Positions 1 to 12,529 of a stretch of DNA of 50,452 nucleotides are shown one piece after another. The notes below the pieces were generated by a model. That model worked only from the letters and a program-made list of their open reading frames with translations, was not told where the DNA came from and did no database searches. How positions within the stretch are numbered: the first letter of the stretch is position 1; the number at the start of each line of letters is the position of its first letter. This DNA is from Spongospora subterranea f. sp. subterranea (Eukaryota; Endomyxa: Phytomyxea; Phytomyxea; Plasmodiophorida). The stretch lies in NCBI GenBank assembly GCA_049724395.1, contig JAUGWO010000126.1:1-50452 (forward strand). The letters are read 5' to 3'. The translations under genes and the position numbers were made by a program.

Positions 1-3000
1 CGGTGCCGATCCCACAATAATTGATATTGATGGCAATACAGCACTGCACTTGGCGATACAACATAGATCGTGTTGACTGCTATAATCTCTGGAAATTGCA
101 ACTCATCTGATTGATTCACAGTGGTGAAAAGATCATTACATATAATTAAAGCGGCGAGGGCAAAGGCTGTCGATGATCTGGGCCATAATGAGATGATGGA
201 TCCCTCTTGGTGTTCGAGTGGAGCAATGGTTCATGATCGCCTGTATATTCTTAATAGTGTTTTGAAATTATTGAAGTCGCTGATGTGATTTAACAGGGAC
301 CGAAATGCCATCAGTGAAGGCATCGTCAGAAATATTGAACCTCAAGAACAATGTGGGCGCACTCCTCTCTCAGATGCAGTTTATTATCGTTGGTTGGTCA
401 ATTTACTGTCTGGGTCTTGATTACGCCTTCAATAATGAGTTTCAGTGAGGAGATCTCCCGAATTCTGTTGGATCGCGGTGCCGATCCCACAATAACAGAT
501 ATTGATGGCAATACAGCACTGCACCTGGCGATACAACGAAATCTGTAGAGTGATATAATCTGTGGAAATTTCGACTCATCTGATTCAGATCTCACAGAAG
601 TGAAGAGATCATTATTGATATAATTGCGAGGGCAAAGGCTGTCATTCTGGGCCATAATGAGACGGATCCCTCTTTGTGTTCGAGTGGAACAGTGGTTCAT
701 GAGGGCCTGTATATTCTCGATAGATGTGTTGAAATCATTAAAGTATTGATCTGATTTAACAGGGACCGAAATAATCGGTGAAGCGACGTCAGAAATAATG
801 AACCTCAGGAACCATAAGGGGCACCGCTTTCAGGATGGCATTACTGTCTTCTGGATATCTTCAAAACGGTAGGTCAAATCTGACTGTCGTGGTCGATATT
901 AATGGCAATACACCTGCACATGGCGATAGAAGATGATGGTGTGTCTGTGTATCAACCAGTCTATGAGTATCGTATAATGCCAACATTTTTTTAATAATGA
1001 TCGGATCCCACTAAATCACAATGGTTCTGATCGCCTGTTCTGAAATCATTGAAGTCGCACATTAATGCCATGTGAAGCAACGTCAGAAATATTCAATCAC
1101 CAGCACTGTCAATATCGCCAATTTATTCTGGGTCTGGTTATCGCCTTTAATGAGTTTCAGTGAGGGCATCTCTCGAATTCTGGATCTCGGTGCCGATCCC
1201 ACAATAACAGATATTGATGGCAATACAGCACTCACCATGGCGATGATTCTGCTATAATATTGGAAATTGCCACCCATCTGATTGAGATCTCACAGAAGTG
1301 AAGAGATGATTAATGTAATTAAAGTGGCGAAGGCAAAGGCTGACGATATTCTGGGCCATAATCAAATGACGGAATTGGGTGTTTAAGTGGAACAATAAAT
1401 CATGATGGCCTGTACATTCTGAATCGGTTTGTTGGAATCAATGAAGTCGCTGATCTGCTTTAACAGGACCGAAATGCCATCGTTGAGGCGACATCTGAAA
1501 TAATGAACCTCAGGAACGATGAGGGGGAAACTCCTTTCTGCACTGCAGTTGATCATAATCGGTCGGTCAAATTCACTGTCCTGTTTTTAATCACCAACAT
1601 CAATAATGCGATCTGTGTATCTCCAGTGGTTTGCGAACACACTTTTTCTTAATGGTGCCGATCCCACTATATCGGATTACTTTGGGGATTCACCATTACA
1701 CATTCATTTGCCAACTGACATGTATGTCGCCCAAATACAAAATCAAATATTCACTGATGTGCTGACAGGACTGACGAAATGATCATTTTGATGATTGAAA
1801 ATATTGATGTCAATCATGTCAACAGATATGGATACACTTTTCTCCAGCTTGCAATTTTTTTCAAACGGTTTTTCGTAATCAATTTTGGATATGGATCAGC
1901 ACCTCATTAAAGTAAAAATGTAGGGAATTTTTGGTTAAACATCTGTTGAAGAGAGGCGTCGCTCCTATAATTCCTGATCGTGATGGAAATTCAGCACTTC
2001 ACCTGGCAATCGACGAAGGACTGTATTAAGAACAGTTCAAACTGTAGATTTCAAAATAGCTTATTAATATTTCTACAGAAGTGAGCAGATCATGATTGAT
2101 ATTATTGAAGCGGCGAGGCCAAAACCAATCCACCTTGTGCTCCAGAATCCGATGACAACACGATTTTATGCGTGTTTGTTTCAAAAATTGTTTAAAAGCC
2201 TGTATATTGCTCATATATCGGTCTGAAGGCCCTGATTTGATTTCACAGAAACCGAGATCTCGTCACTAAAATAATGGCTCTCTCGTGCGACGATATTATA
2301 AATTTGATGAACCATGATGGCCAAACTGCTTTTATCTCTGCAGTTCGTTTGAATCGGTTGGTCAAATCCTCTCTCTGGCTCTGATCGGCGAGTTCAATAC
2401 TAAGTCTCGTATCCCCAGTTTTGATGTCGCCCAAATTCTGTTGAAGAACGGTGCCGATCCCACAATAGCGGATAATCATAGGGATACACCATTGCACACT
2501 CTTCTATTGACCCTGTGAGTTAAACAGATCTCACCAAACACTCCAACATTTACTGATGTTATCACAGAACAGACTATTCAATTCTGTCAATGATGCACAA
2601 TATTGATATCAACCACCGGTACAATGATGGGTCCACTCTTTTCCATTGTGCTATTAAGTGTCGTCGGTTGGTCAATTGATATTGTGTGGACACTGATCGG
2701 CCTCTCAATAACACTGATTGGTTAGGGATGTGGTGGTTATGAAATTGTTGAAGAGAGGCGCCAATACCATTATTTCTGATTTTAATGGGAATACAGCCCT
2801 GCACCTGGCGATAATGCATAATCTGTGCACCTTTAATCGTGTTATATTTATCAAATATCTCATATTAAATTTCATAGAAGTGGAGAAACCATTATATCTA
2901 TAGTTGAGTCGGCAACGCCAAGAACGGCCGATCTGCTGGATCAAAACGGGATGATGGATCCCTCAGTGTGTCCGAGTGGAGAGTTAGTTCATGATCGGCT

Positions 3001-4026
3001 GTATATTGTTGATGGGCGTGTCGAGATCATTGAAGTCGCTAACCCGCTCTCACAGGAACCCAGATGTCAACAGTCGGGCCACGTCAAAAATACTCAATTT
3101 GAGAAACCAAAAATGGCAAACTGCTCTGTTTCTCGCAGTTTCTCTTGCACGGTTGGTAGAAATGAAAGTCTGGTTCTCATCACATCTTCAATTAATATGT
3201 TCTTGTATTTCCAGTTTTGATATCGTCCAGATCCTTCTCTCGAGAGGTGCCGATCCCAATATAGCTGATATTGATGGGCACACACCTTTGCAAACCCATA
3301 TGCCAACTGAATTGTATATCGACCAAATACCACCATATATTCAAAGACCTAATGCTGCCAACAGGACAGACGAAATCATCAAATCAATGATTAAAACTAT
3401 TGATGTCAACCACGCGGGCAATAATGGGGCAACACATCTTCATAGGGCTATAGAGAGTAATCGGTTGGTCCTAGTTTGTATTTGACCCTGATCAGCACCT
3501 TAATTAAACTGTCGTTATAGAGACGTTCTGGTGAAGTATCTGTTGAAGAGAGGCGCCAGTCCCCTTATTCCTGATCTTAATGGGAATACAGCACTGCACC
3601 TGGCGATATATCATAACCTGTAGACCGCAATACTGTGAATATAGTGAAAAATATCTGATTGAGATCTCACAGAAGTAAGCAGATCATTATCGATCTAATT
3701 GAGGCGGCGCCGTTATTCTTTGTGGAACCTGATGAGATGAAGGAACGTTATGGGACACTGGGTGGATCCTTGATCCTTTTTGGCCGGTCAGTTGACAACA
3801 CAAATGTCCAAAACATCAAAACCTCTGAATTGATATCTCAGGGACAATAGTCATATATTGGCTGTGGAGTGTCCCACAATAATCAAACTCAAAAATCATA
3901 ATGGTGAATCTGCTCTCGATATGGCAGTTTCGGCACAGCGGTTGGTCAATCTGCGCCTGGTCAGTGCTAAACTTACGTCATCAAAGGGTTGATCTTTTTG
4001 AGGTTCTATGGACCCGCTGGAGATAG
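1..4026 (+). CDS. Ankyrin-repeat protein gene, 3' part (left copy)
   Basis: This is a multi-exon ankyrin-repeat gene whose 5' end lies outside the window. Ankyrin repeats bind other proteins; the partner is unknown. The best preserved exons are (…)-3151, 3215-3463, 3521-3619, 3673-3786, 3842-3940 and 3987-4026. They read repeats such as LLSRGADPNIADIDGHTPL and LLKRGASPLIPDLNGNTALHL, and the final helix reads VDLFEVLWTRWR before the stop. Introns are 46-63 nt, GT-AG, all in phase 2, and several start GTTGGT. The signature GNTALHLAI recurs near 35, 510, 1215, 1985, 2785 and 3580, so the same module was duplicated. The last two periods are about 0.8 kb, while those before 1500 are irregular and look eroded. 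One intron near 3029 seems to have GC instead of GT. The 3' part may be functional; the 5' part looks like a decaying gene. A paralogue lies at 44816-50452 on the other strand. Confidence 0.72.
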
Positions 4027-4370
4027 AGAGTAGGAGGCTGAAAACCATTCCTCCAACGCAGCAAAGAAGGTTGAACTAATGCAAAGCTAAATTGATAAAT
4101 TAGTTGTGTTTAATAACTTCTATTTAAACTGCTGCATTTCAGACAGACCTTATGTGATTTATGTCGAACCCCAGAGTACCGGGTTTCGCCACCAAACTGC
4201 TGTTTGTTGACAGTTTGTTGATCAAAAGGGAAACTGTGCAATTGTGAATCATGAGGGGATATCACAAGTGACAATATCTCGCACATGATTATATCGGATA
4301 ATTGTTGAACGATCGAATCACGTCCATTCCGTCATGGTGATCATGACTCCCCAAATCCCAACGGTGCCTG
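4027..4370. other. Spacer without a recognised gene
   Basis: This stretch separates the left ankyrin gene from the Ty3 pol fossil. The first ~45 bases, up to the block GCAGCAAAGAAGGT near 4059-4072, still match the tail of the right ankyrin copy; similarity then stops abruptly. I see no LTR, tRNA or open frame of note here. Confidence 0.5.
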
Positions 4371-7055
4371 TTATGAATGGCAAAAACTCCAGTCATTTTG
4401 CGAGGTATTAACATAACAACGCAAATATTGTTCTAAAATTTGGTTGACACGTTCCGTCTGACCATCTGATTCAGGGTGGCGCGCAGACGATAGATTTCGG
4501 TCAATTTTCAGTTGTTTCAATAGGTGCTTCCAGAATTTACTAATAAATTGCGGACCTCTATCTGAAATCATGCTGTCAGGGAGTCCATGAAACTTGAAGA
4601 TATTGTTAAACATCAAAGAAGCGAGATTGGTGCTAGTACAAGATTCCGTACAAGGAGTAAAATGAGCCATTTTGCTGAAACGGTCAACAACCACCAAAAT
4701 GGAGTCTGAGCCGCGTGATTTTGGAAGTTTGACAATGAAATCCATCGATATGGAAGACCAAGGTCTGGGGGGAATCGGTAGTGGCAAGAGCATACCCGAT
4801 GGCTTGTGTGGGGTGTTTTTTGATCGGGCGCAAATATCGCAAGACTTGACATAATTGCGAATCATCGAATGCATTCCAGGCCACCAGAAATCACGGCAGA
4901 CGAGTTCTTGGGTTTTCGCAATGCCAAAATGGCCCGCTAGCGTGGAATCGTGCCTAGTGATGAGAAGTTTTAGACGATCATCGTGTTGGTGAATATATTT
5001 TCGTCGTTGAAAAAACAGATCTCCGTCATGAAAAGAGAAGTGTGAAAGGTCATATTTACCTAGTCCTAACTCGGAAAGTTTTGTGATGAGCGTATTCTCT
5101 CTGGGATCTGCAGGGTTGGCAAAATTGATGTTGTTGACGAATATGTGTGAATGGAGGACAGGGCGAGGCACTGCAGATTCGCAATGATAATCCGAACGTC
5201 TGGACAGTGCGTCTGCTTTTACATTTAAATGTCCTGGTCTGTGTTTGATGCAAAAGGAAAACTCAGACAGAAATAAAGACCAACGTGCTTGGCGACGGTT
5301 CAGTATTTTGGAGCTCATAAACCACTGAAGGTTTCGGTGGTCACTCCAAACAGTGATAGGCTCCGCGGCGCCATCCAAATAATGCCTCCATTCTTGAAAG
5401 GCAGCGACGATTGCTAATAGTTCCTTATCGTAAATTTCGTAGTTTAGCTCAGACGGGTTGAGCTTTCTAGAAAAGTACGCGATAGGGTGCTCACCATCAT
5501 CGTGGGCTTGCGAGAGAACGGCACCGAGGGCGAAGTCCGATGCATCAGTTTCCACAATAATAGGCAGAACAGGGTTAAACGTAGTTAGAACTGGAGCAGA
5601 AACGAAAGAGCGTTTTAACATATCAAAGGAAATTTGACATTGGGGAGTGCACTTGAAGGTGGCATGTTTGTGTGTTAGTTCATATAAAGGCATACAGGTT
5701 GACGCGAAATTGGAAATAAATTGTCGATAAAAATTTGCAAATCCTAAGAATGATTGAAGTTCCTTGACAGAGAGGGGTTGGGGCCACGAATTAACAGCAT
5801 TGACACGGGCTGGGTCCATTTTGACACATTTGTTGGAGATTACATATCCCAAGAATTGAACCTCTGAAGCGTGAAAAGCACATTTTTTTTCCATTTTAAC
5901 GTACAGACCTTGTTCCCGTAACACTGCCAGGACGGAGCGAACGTGATTTATGTGATCAGCTTCTGTATCAGAATATATCAATATATCGTCCAGGTAGGAG
6001 ACAATAAAAATTCCAATAAAACCACGAAATACATCGTTCATAAAATGCTGAAAACAGGCTGGGGCATTCGCTAAACCGAAAGGCATAACTAAGTATTCAT
6101 ACAATCCGAAAGCCCAACGGAATGCCGTCTTCCACTCATGCCCTTCTTTGATGCGTACCAGGTTATAGGCTCCTCGCAGATCAATTTTTGTAAATATTTT
6201 CCCTCGCGAGGCCTGTGATAACAGGTCTGAAATCAATGGTAATGGATATCTGTTCTTAATGGTCAGCTCATTGATTTTACGAAAGTCGACGCATAAACGA
6301 AGCGTTTTGTCCTTTTTGGGGACAAACATGACTGGAGAACTGCAAGATGACTTGGATGGTCGAATAAACCCTTTCTGCAGGTTCTCATTGAGGTGTTCAC
6401 GCAGCGCTTCCGTTTCTTTTTGCGATAGACGGTAAATTGGTCCGAATGGGGGAGCGGAGCCAACATGTAGGTCGATTGAACAATCATAGGGACGATGTGG
6501 CGGTAGTATATCAGCCTTTTTCTTTGAGAAAACATCTGTGAAATCGCGGTAGTGTTCCGGAAGCATGGGAGTGGAATTTTTCATTGCTGGGATGACTGAC
6601 ATTGCTGCTAACGGAATGTCTGGGGATTCAGCGTGAGAAACTCTCAACTTGCCATTTCGCCAGTCTATTTGTGGATTGAACTTCTGTAACCAATCATAAC
6701 CAAGAATAACGTCGAACTGTGATTGAGGTAGAATAAAAAATTTCCAATAAAAACAGCTGTCCCCGATTTGAACGTCAGTCGCCGATTTTTCACTGACATT
6801 CGTTCCCAAGCGATCGGTAAAACAGGAAACCCGGATTGCTCCCTTTAGTTTTGTTCGTTCTAACTGGGAAATAGAGGCAACGGATGAACTAACGAAACTG
6901 GCGCCAGCCCCGCTATCCACCAATATTTTCACTGGAGCACTACAGTGATGAGGCCCTACGCGCCCAGTAATGGTAAACCCAGAGTAAGGCTGATGAGTAG
7001 AGTTTAATGAGAACGATGATTGACGATTAGCCAATGCAGGGCACTTGGAAGATGT
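4371..7055 (-). mobile_element. Ty3/Gypsy chromovirus-type pol fossil
   Basis: This is a long pol region of a Ty3/Gypsy (Metaviridae) element of the chromovirus type. Seen in order: the end of a gag zinc-knuckle region near 7050, an aspartic protease (LVDSGAGASF), reverse transcriptase with the YLDD box, RNase H ending in RPGHLNVKADALSRR, and an integrase with an HHCC zinc finger and the DDE core. The integrase tail, most of gag and both LTRs are not visible, so the copy is broken and cut at both ends. The remaining ~2.66 kb of pol is one open frame, which suggests a fairly young insertion; age cannot be given without LTRs. It sits just beyond the 3' end of the left ankyrin gene in the opposite orientation. 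Confidence 0.93.
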
Positions 7056-8215
7056 GATGATTCAAACCGAGATTGATGGAAGAAATCAAAGGAGTTCGGT
7101 TTCGAGTTCACATCATACAAAGTCCAGCTCGGATGATATTGTTAACAACTACAGACCCGATCATGTTGGTGTATAATATACTGATGTTGTATGTAATATG
7201 GCCCTATGTCTCTCGTCGATTATCTTTCTTCAAATGTAGCAATCATGCGGCGTTGGACAAACACGGTTCATACTGATCAATTATCACAGCGTTGGCTGCT
7301 CAATCTGGCCCAGGTCTAATATGTTTATTCAGTGGATACCCAATTTACTTGTTGCGGCCAGGCGAAAGTTGGGAATTCCTGGGAGTACACAGGATTTTTT
7401 GTGATTGAGTTCAACTAGGGCCAGACGACGATTGCTCGTCATCTGGGCACAAACTCCTGCGTTTGCGATCCGCCCAGTCTTCGTCGCTGTAGCCATAGCT
7501 TGTGTTTGGGATAAGAACCTTCGCTATACGTTGCTCATCATTCTGACCCACAACAATGGTTGTGTGAGGTTGGGATGATCCGACTCACTAAACCCCCGAA
7601 ACCCATTGAGACTCATGGGAAATTCCTTACGGAACACCATTGCTGCAGGAACGTCGCCTTCATCGCAAACCAGCTGATTGCTTATAATGGCTTTCTCCTC
7701 TGGGAGTTTTCAAGAGGGTTTCTCCTCTTGTATGTAAACGTCCTCAGATAAAACATCCTCTTCGTCTTGCTTTGTTCAGGATTCGATTCATTTCTGCTGG
7801 ATGTGCCCACAGTGCTGTCTCGAAATCAGTCCCTAATTTGTCAAATTCGTCTCTGCTGTGCTGTAAGGGTGATCTATCAGGATAGCCAGCGAATCCGCTT
7901 GCTTTGACACTTCGGTCAATATAATGGTCTCGATGTTTGGTTAATTACACAGGATTACTCAACACATATGAACCCGCGAACCTTTGTATACCATACCATA
8001 CTATTCCATCTCCAACATCTTGCTGAATACTCCATCAGGCTTGTGCTCATTTACAACCTTTGATATCTGGTTTTCACCATTGGACTAGGAGCGATTTCCA
8101 ATGGAGTCAGATAGGATTGATCGCAACGCTTCGAGGTCGTCTGTTCGGCCTTAAGGAAGTGATACTGAATTAGGGAAGGGAAACAGTCCTCATTCGTAAG
8201 CCCGAACTACGAAAA
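7056..8215. other. Gene-poor stretch, possible copia scrap
   Basis: No gene is recognised in this 1.16-kb stretch. On the minus strand at about 7467-7500 the short string YGYSDEDWAD resembles the start of the Ty1/copia RNase H domain, but it is too short to call a full element. Nothing else stands out. Confidence 0.35.
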
Positions 8216-11150
8216 ATGGGTGTCGACCCCGAAACAATATTAGACGAATTCCTGTCGAGCGCGACCGACAACGGCATCGTGGTGGCACGTTCAATGAATG
8301 CCCAAATAGTACCACAACCTAAACGCCTCTCGGTCTCAACCAACGACTACCCAGAACGCGGATTTGATTGCGATTTTCTAATCGGGAACGACGACTTTCT
8401 AAATATCAAAAAAGCAATCGACGATATGGTAAACAGGAGCATCTCAAGTGGAATCCCATTCACGAGTAAGCCGGACCTACTAAAGCTGGTGTCCAGTTTT
8501 GATGTTTGGCGAACCTGCCTTGGGAATGATCCTCCAGCCAAAGTCACTCCACAAGTTCTACACACCGAAAAGTTGACGCAAAGCACTTCCGCTGGAAATT
8601 ACGACGCTATTCATTACAATAGCAAACATTTTAACATGAAGACACACAAGCATTGGAATAGGAAATCACGTCTACAGAAACCCTGGCAGTCGAGATGCCT
8701 CAGCCGCATTAACCTGGACAGGAATACACCAAATGGGCAGGGTTCGGCGATGGCTGGTCTCCAATTGGCGAAGTCTGGGAATCTATAAAACCATTCATGC
8801 AAAGGTAGATGTTGCAGCAAAAGCTCTCTATACAGTAAATTACCACAAATCCACTCGAAAGGAGGAAATCGCAAAGCACAAAAGAATCGAACTTCTTCCA
8901 GTGACCCGGATGTAGAAATATGGACTGATGGCAGTTATACCAATGGGAAAAAAGGGGGCGCTCCGGCCCTTACTTGCTATAAAAACACCAAATGTCAAGT
9001 TGCGAATCACACTGATCAGAAGTCGCAAATCAAACTGGGTCGCAAAATCACCTCGAGTTACGAAGCCGAAATAATGGCATTACATGCTGGTCTAGGACTA
9101 GCCATAGATAAGGAATTCAAAAACAGAACGATCCACGTAATGACAGACTCGTTATCCTGGGTAAGTCAATTTCAATCATTACCTATCAAACCTCGAAGAG
9201 TATATGAAGTTGTGGCAGACTCTGCTCGACTGATAGCGAAATTATCCCGACGCCAACAGATTCACATTCACTACATTCCAAATCATGTCCACCAGCAGCA
9301 AACCTGCGCATCAATACCAAGAAAAGCCACTTCTTTCGCCATACTTTCAGCAGTAATGGGATATCCATCGATACGAGGAAACTCGTCGATGTCGAGAAGT
9401 GGAATTTTCAGCAATCCGGTACGGAAATATCCCAATTTCTAGGACTGATGAATTACTTCAGAGATTTCATTCCACGTTATTCAACATTAGCAGCGCCGTT
9501 AGAGTCCATGAGAAAAAAGTCCAAACCTGACGAACGAGCATTGGACCGATTAGCGAACTCAGTCATTCGAGCCGTTGAAGGCAGCCCTTCGATTAAGAAC
9601 ATTTTTCTCGTTTCCAGACGTTTACTTATCAGCTGAGGAAACCAGAGGACGAACGTATCCGGCAATCGTGATTGGATTCTTCTCTATGCCAGAGCGTTGC
9701 ATCAGTCGGAGTGCAATTTATTCAACGACACGGAAAGAGCTTCTTGGAATCGTTTTTGCGCTGAAACGGTGTCGTTATTTTGTATGGGGGCGTCATTTTA
9801 CTGTTTATACGGATCATCGAGCACTTGCATATATTTATTTTCGCAGAAAATCATATCACCAATTCTCTACAATTGGATTGATACCATTATGCCGTATGGT
9901 CTTACAATCATCCATCGTCCAGGCATTTTGCATGTCTTGCCGGATGCGATTTCAAGGCTTTATTGGTCGTCGAAAATCGAGCGAACCTTTCGCATCACAG
10001 CGCAAACATTGGCATCAATGAGCAAGAGCCTAACTATGAAGTCCATCCAGAGGAATTGCGTCAGGATGCGATTGAGGCGGCTCATATTCAAGGTGAGTTT
10101 GTCGTCAAAGCTACTGTTGTTGCACTGGTCGATGGCCGTCCATGGGCCGTCATGTCGCCGACAACATCAGTGGGTGCACACGATGCCAAATGCACAATAC
10201 AGTCAGACAAGGCGATCACCCATTGACACCTATTACGGCCGTCAATGCCAATGGACCATCGTGCTGTTCATACAGCGACCTCATTCCCAACTTCTCCTAC
10301 GGGAAATAATGTTTTGTGTTGACATTCGTTTCGTATTTTTACGAGCAATGCCTGACAAGACACAGCCGCTTCTGTTGCTACGAATTTTTTCGCTATTTTC
10401 GCTGACTTTGGGGTTCCTCGCATCATCCAGTCTGACAACGGAACCGCATTCGTGAACCAGCTCGTTGATTTCCTTGTCAAGAGCACAGGTGTTGATCCTC
10501 GTTTGACCACTCCTTACCATCCACGTGGCAATGGTCTCATTCAACGTTTCGTCCATAATCATCACCTCGTGCCATCAGGATATTGCTAGAAGCTGAAGCA
10601 CGTTTATGGGATCGTTACGGGCCAGGAGGGTTCAGCTTTTCATGGACGCCAAGATAGCTGCTGAACCTTAATCCGCCATTTTCGGTAATGTCTGGACGAC
10701 GCATAAAACCCGTTTGATGATTTTCCGAAGTTAATATCAGTTCTTTGGAAAGCGAGTATCAATGTGTCAAACATCGTTTAATATGGTTAACAGAGGTCTT
10801 ATTTTCTGCGATCCACGAGAGGAACTCATCTCTCGCATCCCATGCGATCGCACATTTTGCTAAAGCCAAACACATTCTCAAGGAACCGGTTCCTGTCGGG
10901 TCATATGTCATGGTCATTGGTCCTACTCGGTCTTCCAGGGCCCAGCCTTTTTATGAGAAGCCATATCAGGTCCTGAACAAGACTTCAGGAGGCTCTTATC
11001 ATCTAGACAGTGACAACCTGCTGTACCGTCGTACGACCGCTCCATCGCAAATGAAGATTGTCGCAATCGTCAGGATGATGTCGACGTGTCGCCATCAGAC
11101 GCTCCTTGCTCTGGCGCGTCACGCTCTTCGCTTTCGTCCGCGTCTATCTT
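8216..11150 (+). mobile_element. Second Ty3/Gypsy-like fossil, heavily eroded
   Basis: Pieces of a Ty3-like pol lie in order on the plus strand. A pre-RT linker with DVWRTCLGNDPPAKVTP is near 8505-8560. The end of RT with FLGLMNYFRDFIPRYSTL is near 9435-9490. An RNase H with YSTTRKELLGIV and TDHRALAY spans about 9600-9960. A piece of the integrase core (IIQSDNGTAFVNQLV) is near 10420-10480, and a GPY/F-like tail lies near 10900-11080. The RT palm is missing and a LINE-type RNase H scrap takes its place. The copy is broken many times over (of the order of ten breaks), no LTRs are visible, and it looks older than the pol fossil at 4371-7055. It belongs to a different Ty3 branch, judging by the linker and by RPGILHVLPDAISRLY at the RNase H end. 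Confidence 0.8.
8885..9330 (+). mobile_element. LINE-type RNase H scrap nested in Ty3 fossil
   Basis: The reading frame holds a type-I RNase H of the kind carried by non-LTR retrotransposons. It shows IWTDGSYTNGKKGG (first Asp), SSYEAEIMALHAGL (Glu), IHVMTDSLSWVSQF (second Asp) and IHIHYIPNHV with the late His. Spacing and motifs fit LINE RNase H better than the Ty3 RNase H found further along at 9600-9960. No matching LINE reverse transcriptase was found beside it, so only a fragment remains. It lies between the pre-RT linker and the RT end of the Ty3 fossil, which suggests it was inserted there or replaced part of that element. Confidence 0.7.
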
Positions 11151-11889
11151 GACCGATTCCGTACATGGATCGTCATTGATATGATCTGAGTCCATTTCCA
11201 ATTCATATGGGATGTTAGTGATGTTAAGCATCGCGCACAGCAATGCCACAATTGAATCCCTGTCAACAATTGCCAAACAAGTTATCATCAACGGGCATAG
11301 TCCCGATTTCAGGATCAAGTGAAATGCCAGCCGGCACCTTGCAGATCAAGAGCCATTAGGCAGCGGTTGGAGTGCACGAAGGTAAAATCAGTGAACGCGG
11401 TCGCGATTAAGCGATCGGTTTCACTCGTTGAATCGTCTTTGGCGTAATGAGAGCAATGACGTTCTGATTACTTACCAACTCAACGAACTTGTTGTCGAAT
11501 CTGGCGCTCGATTTGCCAAAAATCGCTGATTTGACCATGCGAAGTGAATGGGCAGATCAATCGCGTCTGGCAACAGTTCCGGAACCAATATTTTGTGTCG
11601 TTGATAGCGTGTTGAAGATGCCAGAAGCATGAGCACAGAACGCCAAGTGCTGCACAATCCTGGTGTGGATCTGGACTTATCGTGTTTCCTCAGCAGCATA
11701 AAAAGTTTATATAAGGGGTCAAGGGAAGGACGGGATCAAGTCTTAATCCCCTGTTCACCTACAGAACGTTGAACAGTCGAATACTGATTAGCCAAACACC
11801 TGACCCGATCGTGCAAAGCTTCGAATTTTTCAGAGACCCTTGGTAAGAATATCAGCCAGATTATCTTTGAGGGGACTTACACAATTTTG
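11151..11889. other. Unrecognised spacer between retroelement fossils
   Basis: There is no convincing gene. The minus strand at 11070-11318 can be read as an acidic Ser/Asp/Glu-rich stretch, but it overlaps the tail of the Ty3 fossil and is probably a shadow. The minus strand at 11472-11699 is open but resembles nothing I know. Confidence 0.4.
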
Positions 11890-12506
11890 ATTTTATTTGT
11901 TTGAACCAGTTCCCGAATATAATGCTCACGAATATCAATGTATTTTTTTTTTGAATTACAATCATTCCAAACGCAATGGAACCATGATTATCTTGATTAA
12001 GAGTTGCTGGGTATGCTTGAGAAAACCCAAGTTCATCAGGAACATTGCGGAGCCAAACGGCTTCACACCTGCGAATGACGAGGCAATGGATTCAGCTTCA
12101 CATGACGACGGTGACGTAGTAGATTGTTTTCTTAACTCGATATGATACCGGAGAGCCGTTCACTTGAAATACATAATCAGAGGTCGATCTGCGAAAGTAT
12201 CGAGATCTCCAGCCCAATCAGAGTCGGAATATCCAGTAATTGTCACTACTGATGTATTGGATGATCTGTTATACAATAGCCCCAATGTTCCACATCATGT
12301 GACACTTCACCAACGACATATGATATATCAGTTCGAGTGTGTAATGGCCAGATCAAATGACCAACAGCAGATCGATAGTCAATGCGTTGCTGGTCAAGTC
12401 GCACAACGTCACGATCATGATCAGTCTGTGGACACATTAGTTTAGTTAGCTTGATATCAGTTGCTGTTGGAGTTGGCTGCCGAGTAGAGTTGTTCACTCC
12501 ATACAA
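11890..12506 (-). mobile_element. Ty1/copia fossil, RT end and RNase H
   Basis: The minus strand carries the end of a Ty1/copia (Pseudoviridae) reverse transcriptase, with a PTPTATDIKLTK string and the hallmark RSAVGHLIWPLHTRTDISYV at about 12285-12480. Pieces of the copia RNase H follow downstream towards 11900, including YVFQVNG and a Gln-Asp-Asn-His region. The copy is broken in several places and no LTRs are visible. The same family is represented on the plus strand at 32690-33395 by an almost matching VGHLIWLLHTRPDI segment. Confidence 0.75.
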
Positions 12507-12529
12507 TTCTAGTATATAATCTACCTATA

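Noticed and set aside
4371-7055. LTRs flanking the Ty3 pol
   Set aside because: I looked on both sides for matching direct repeats bounded by TG and CA and saw none; the copy appears cut at both ends.
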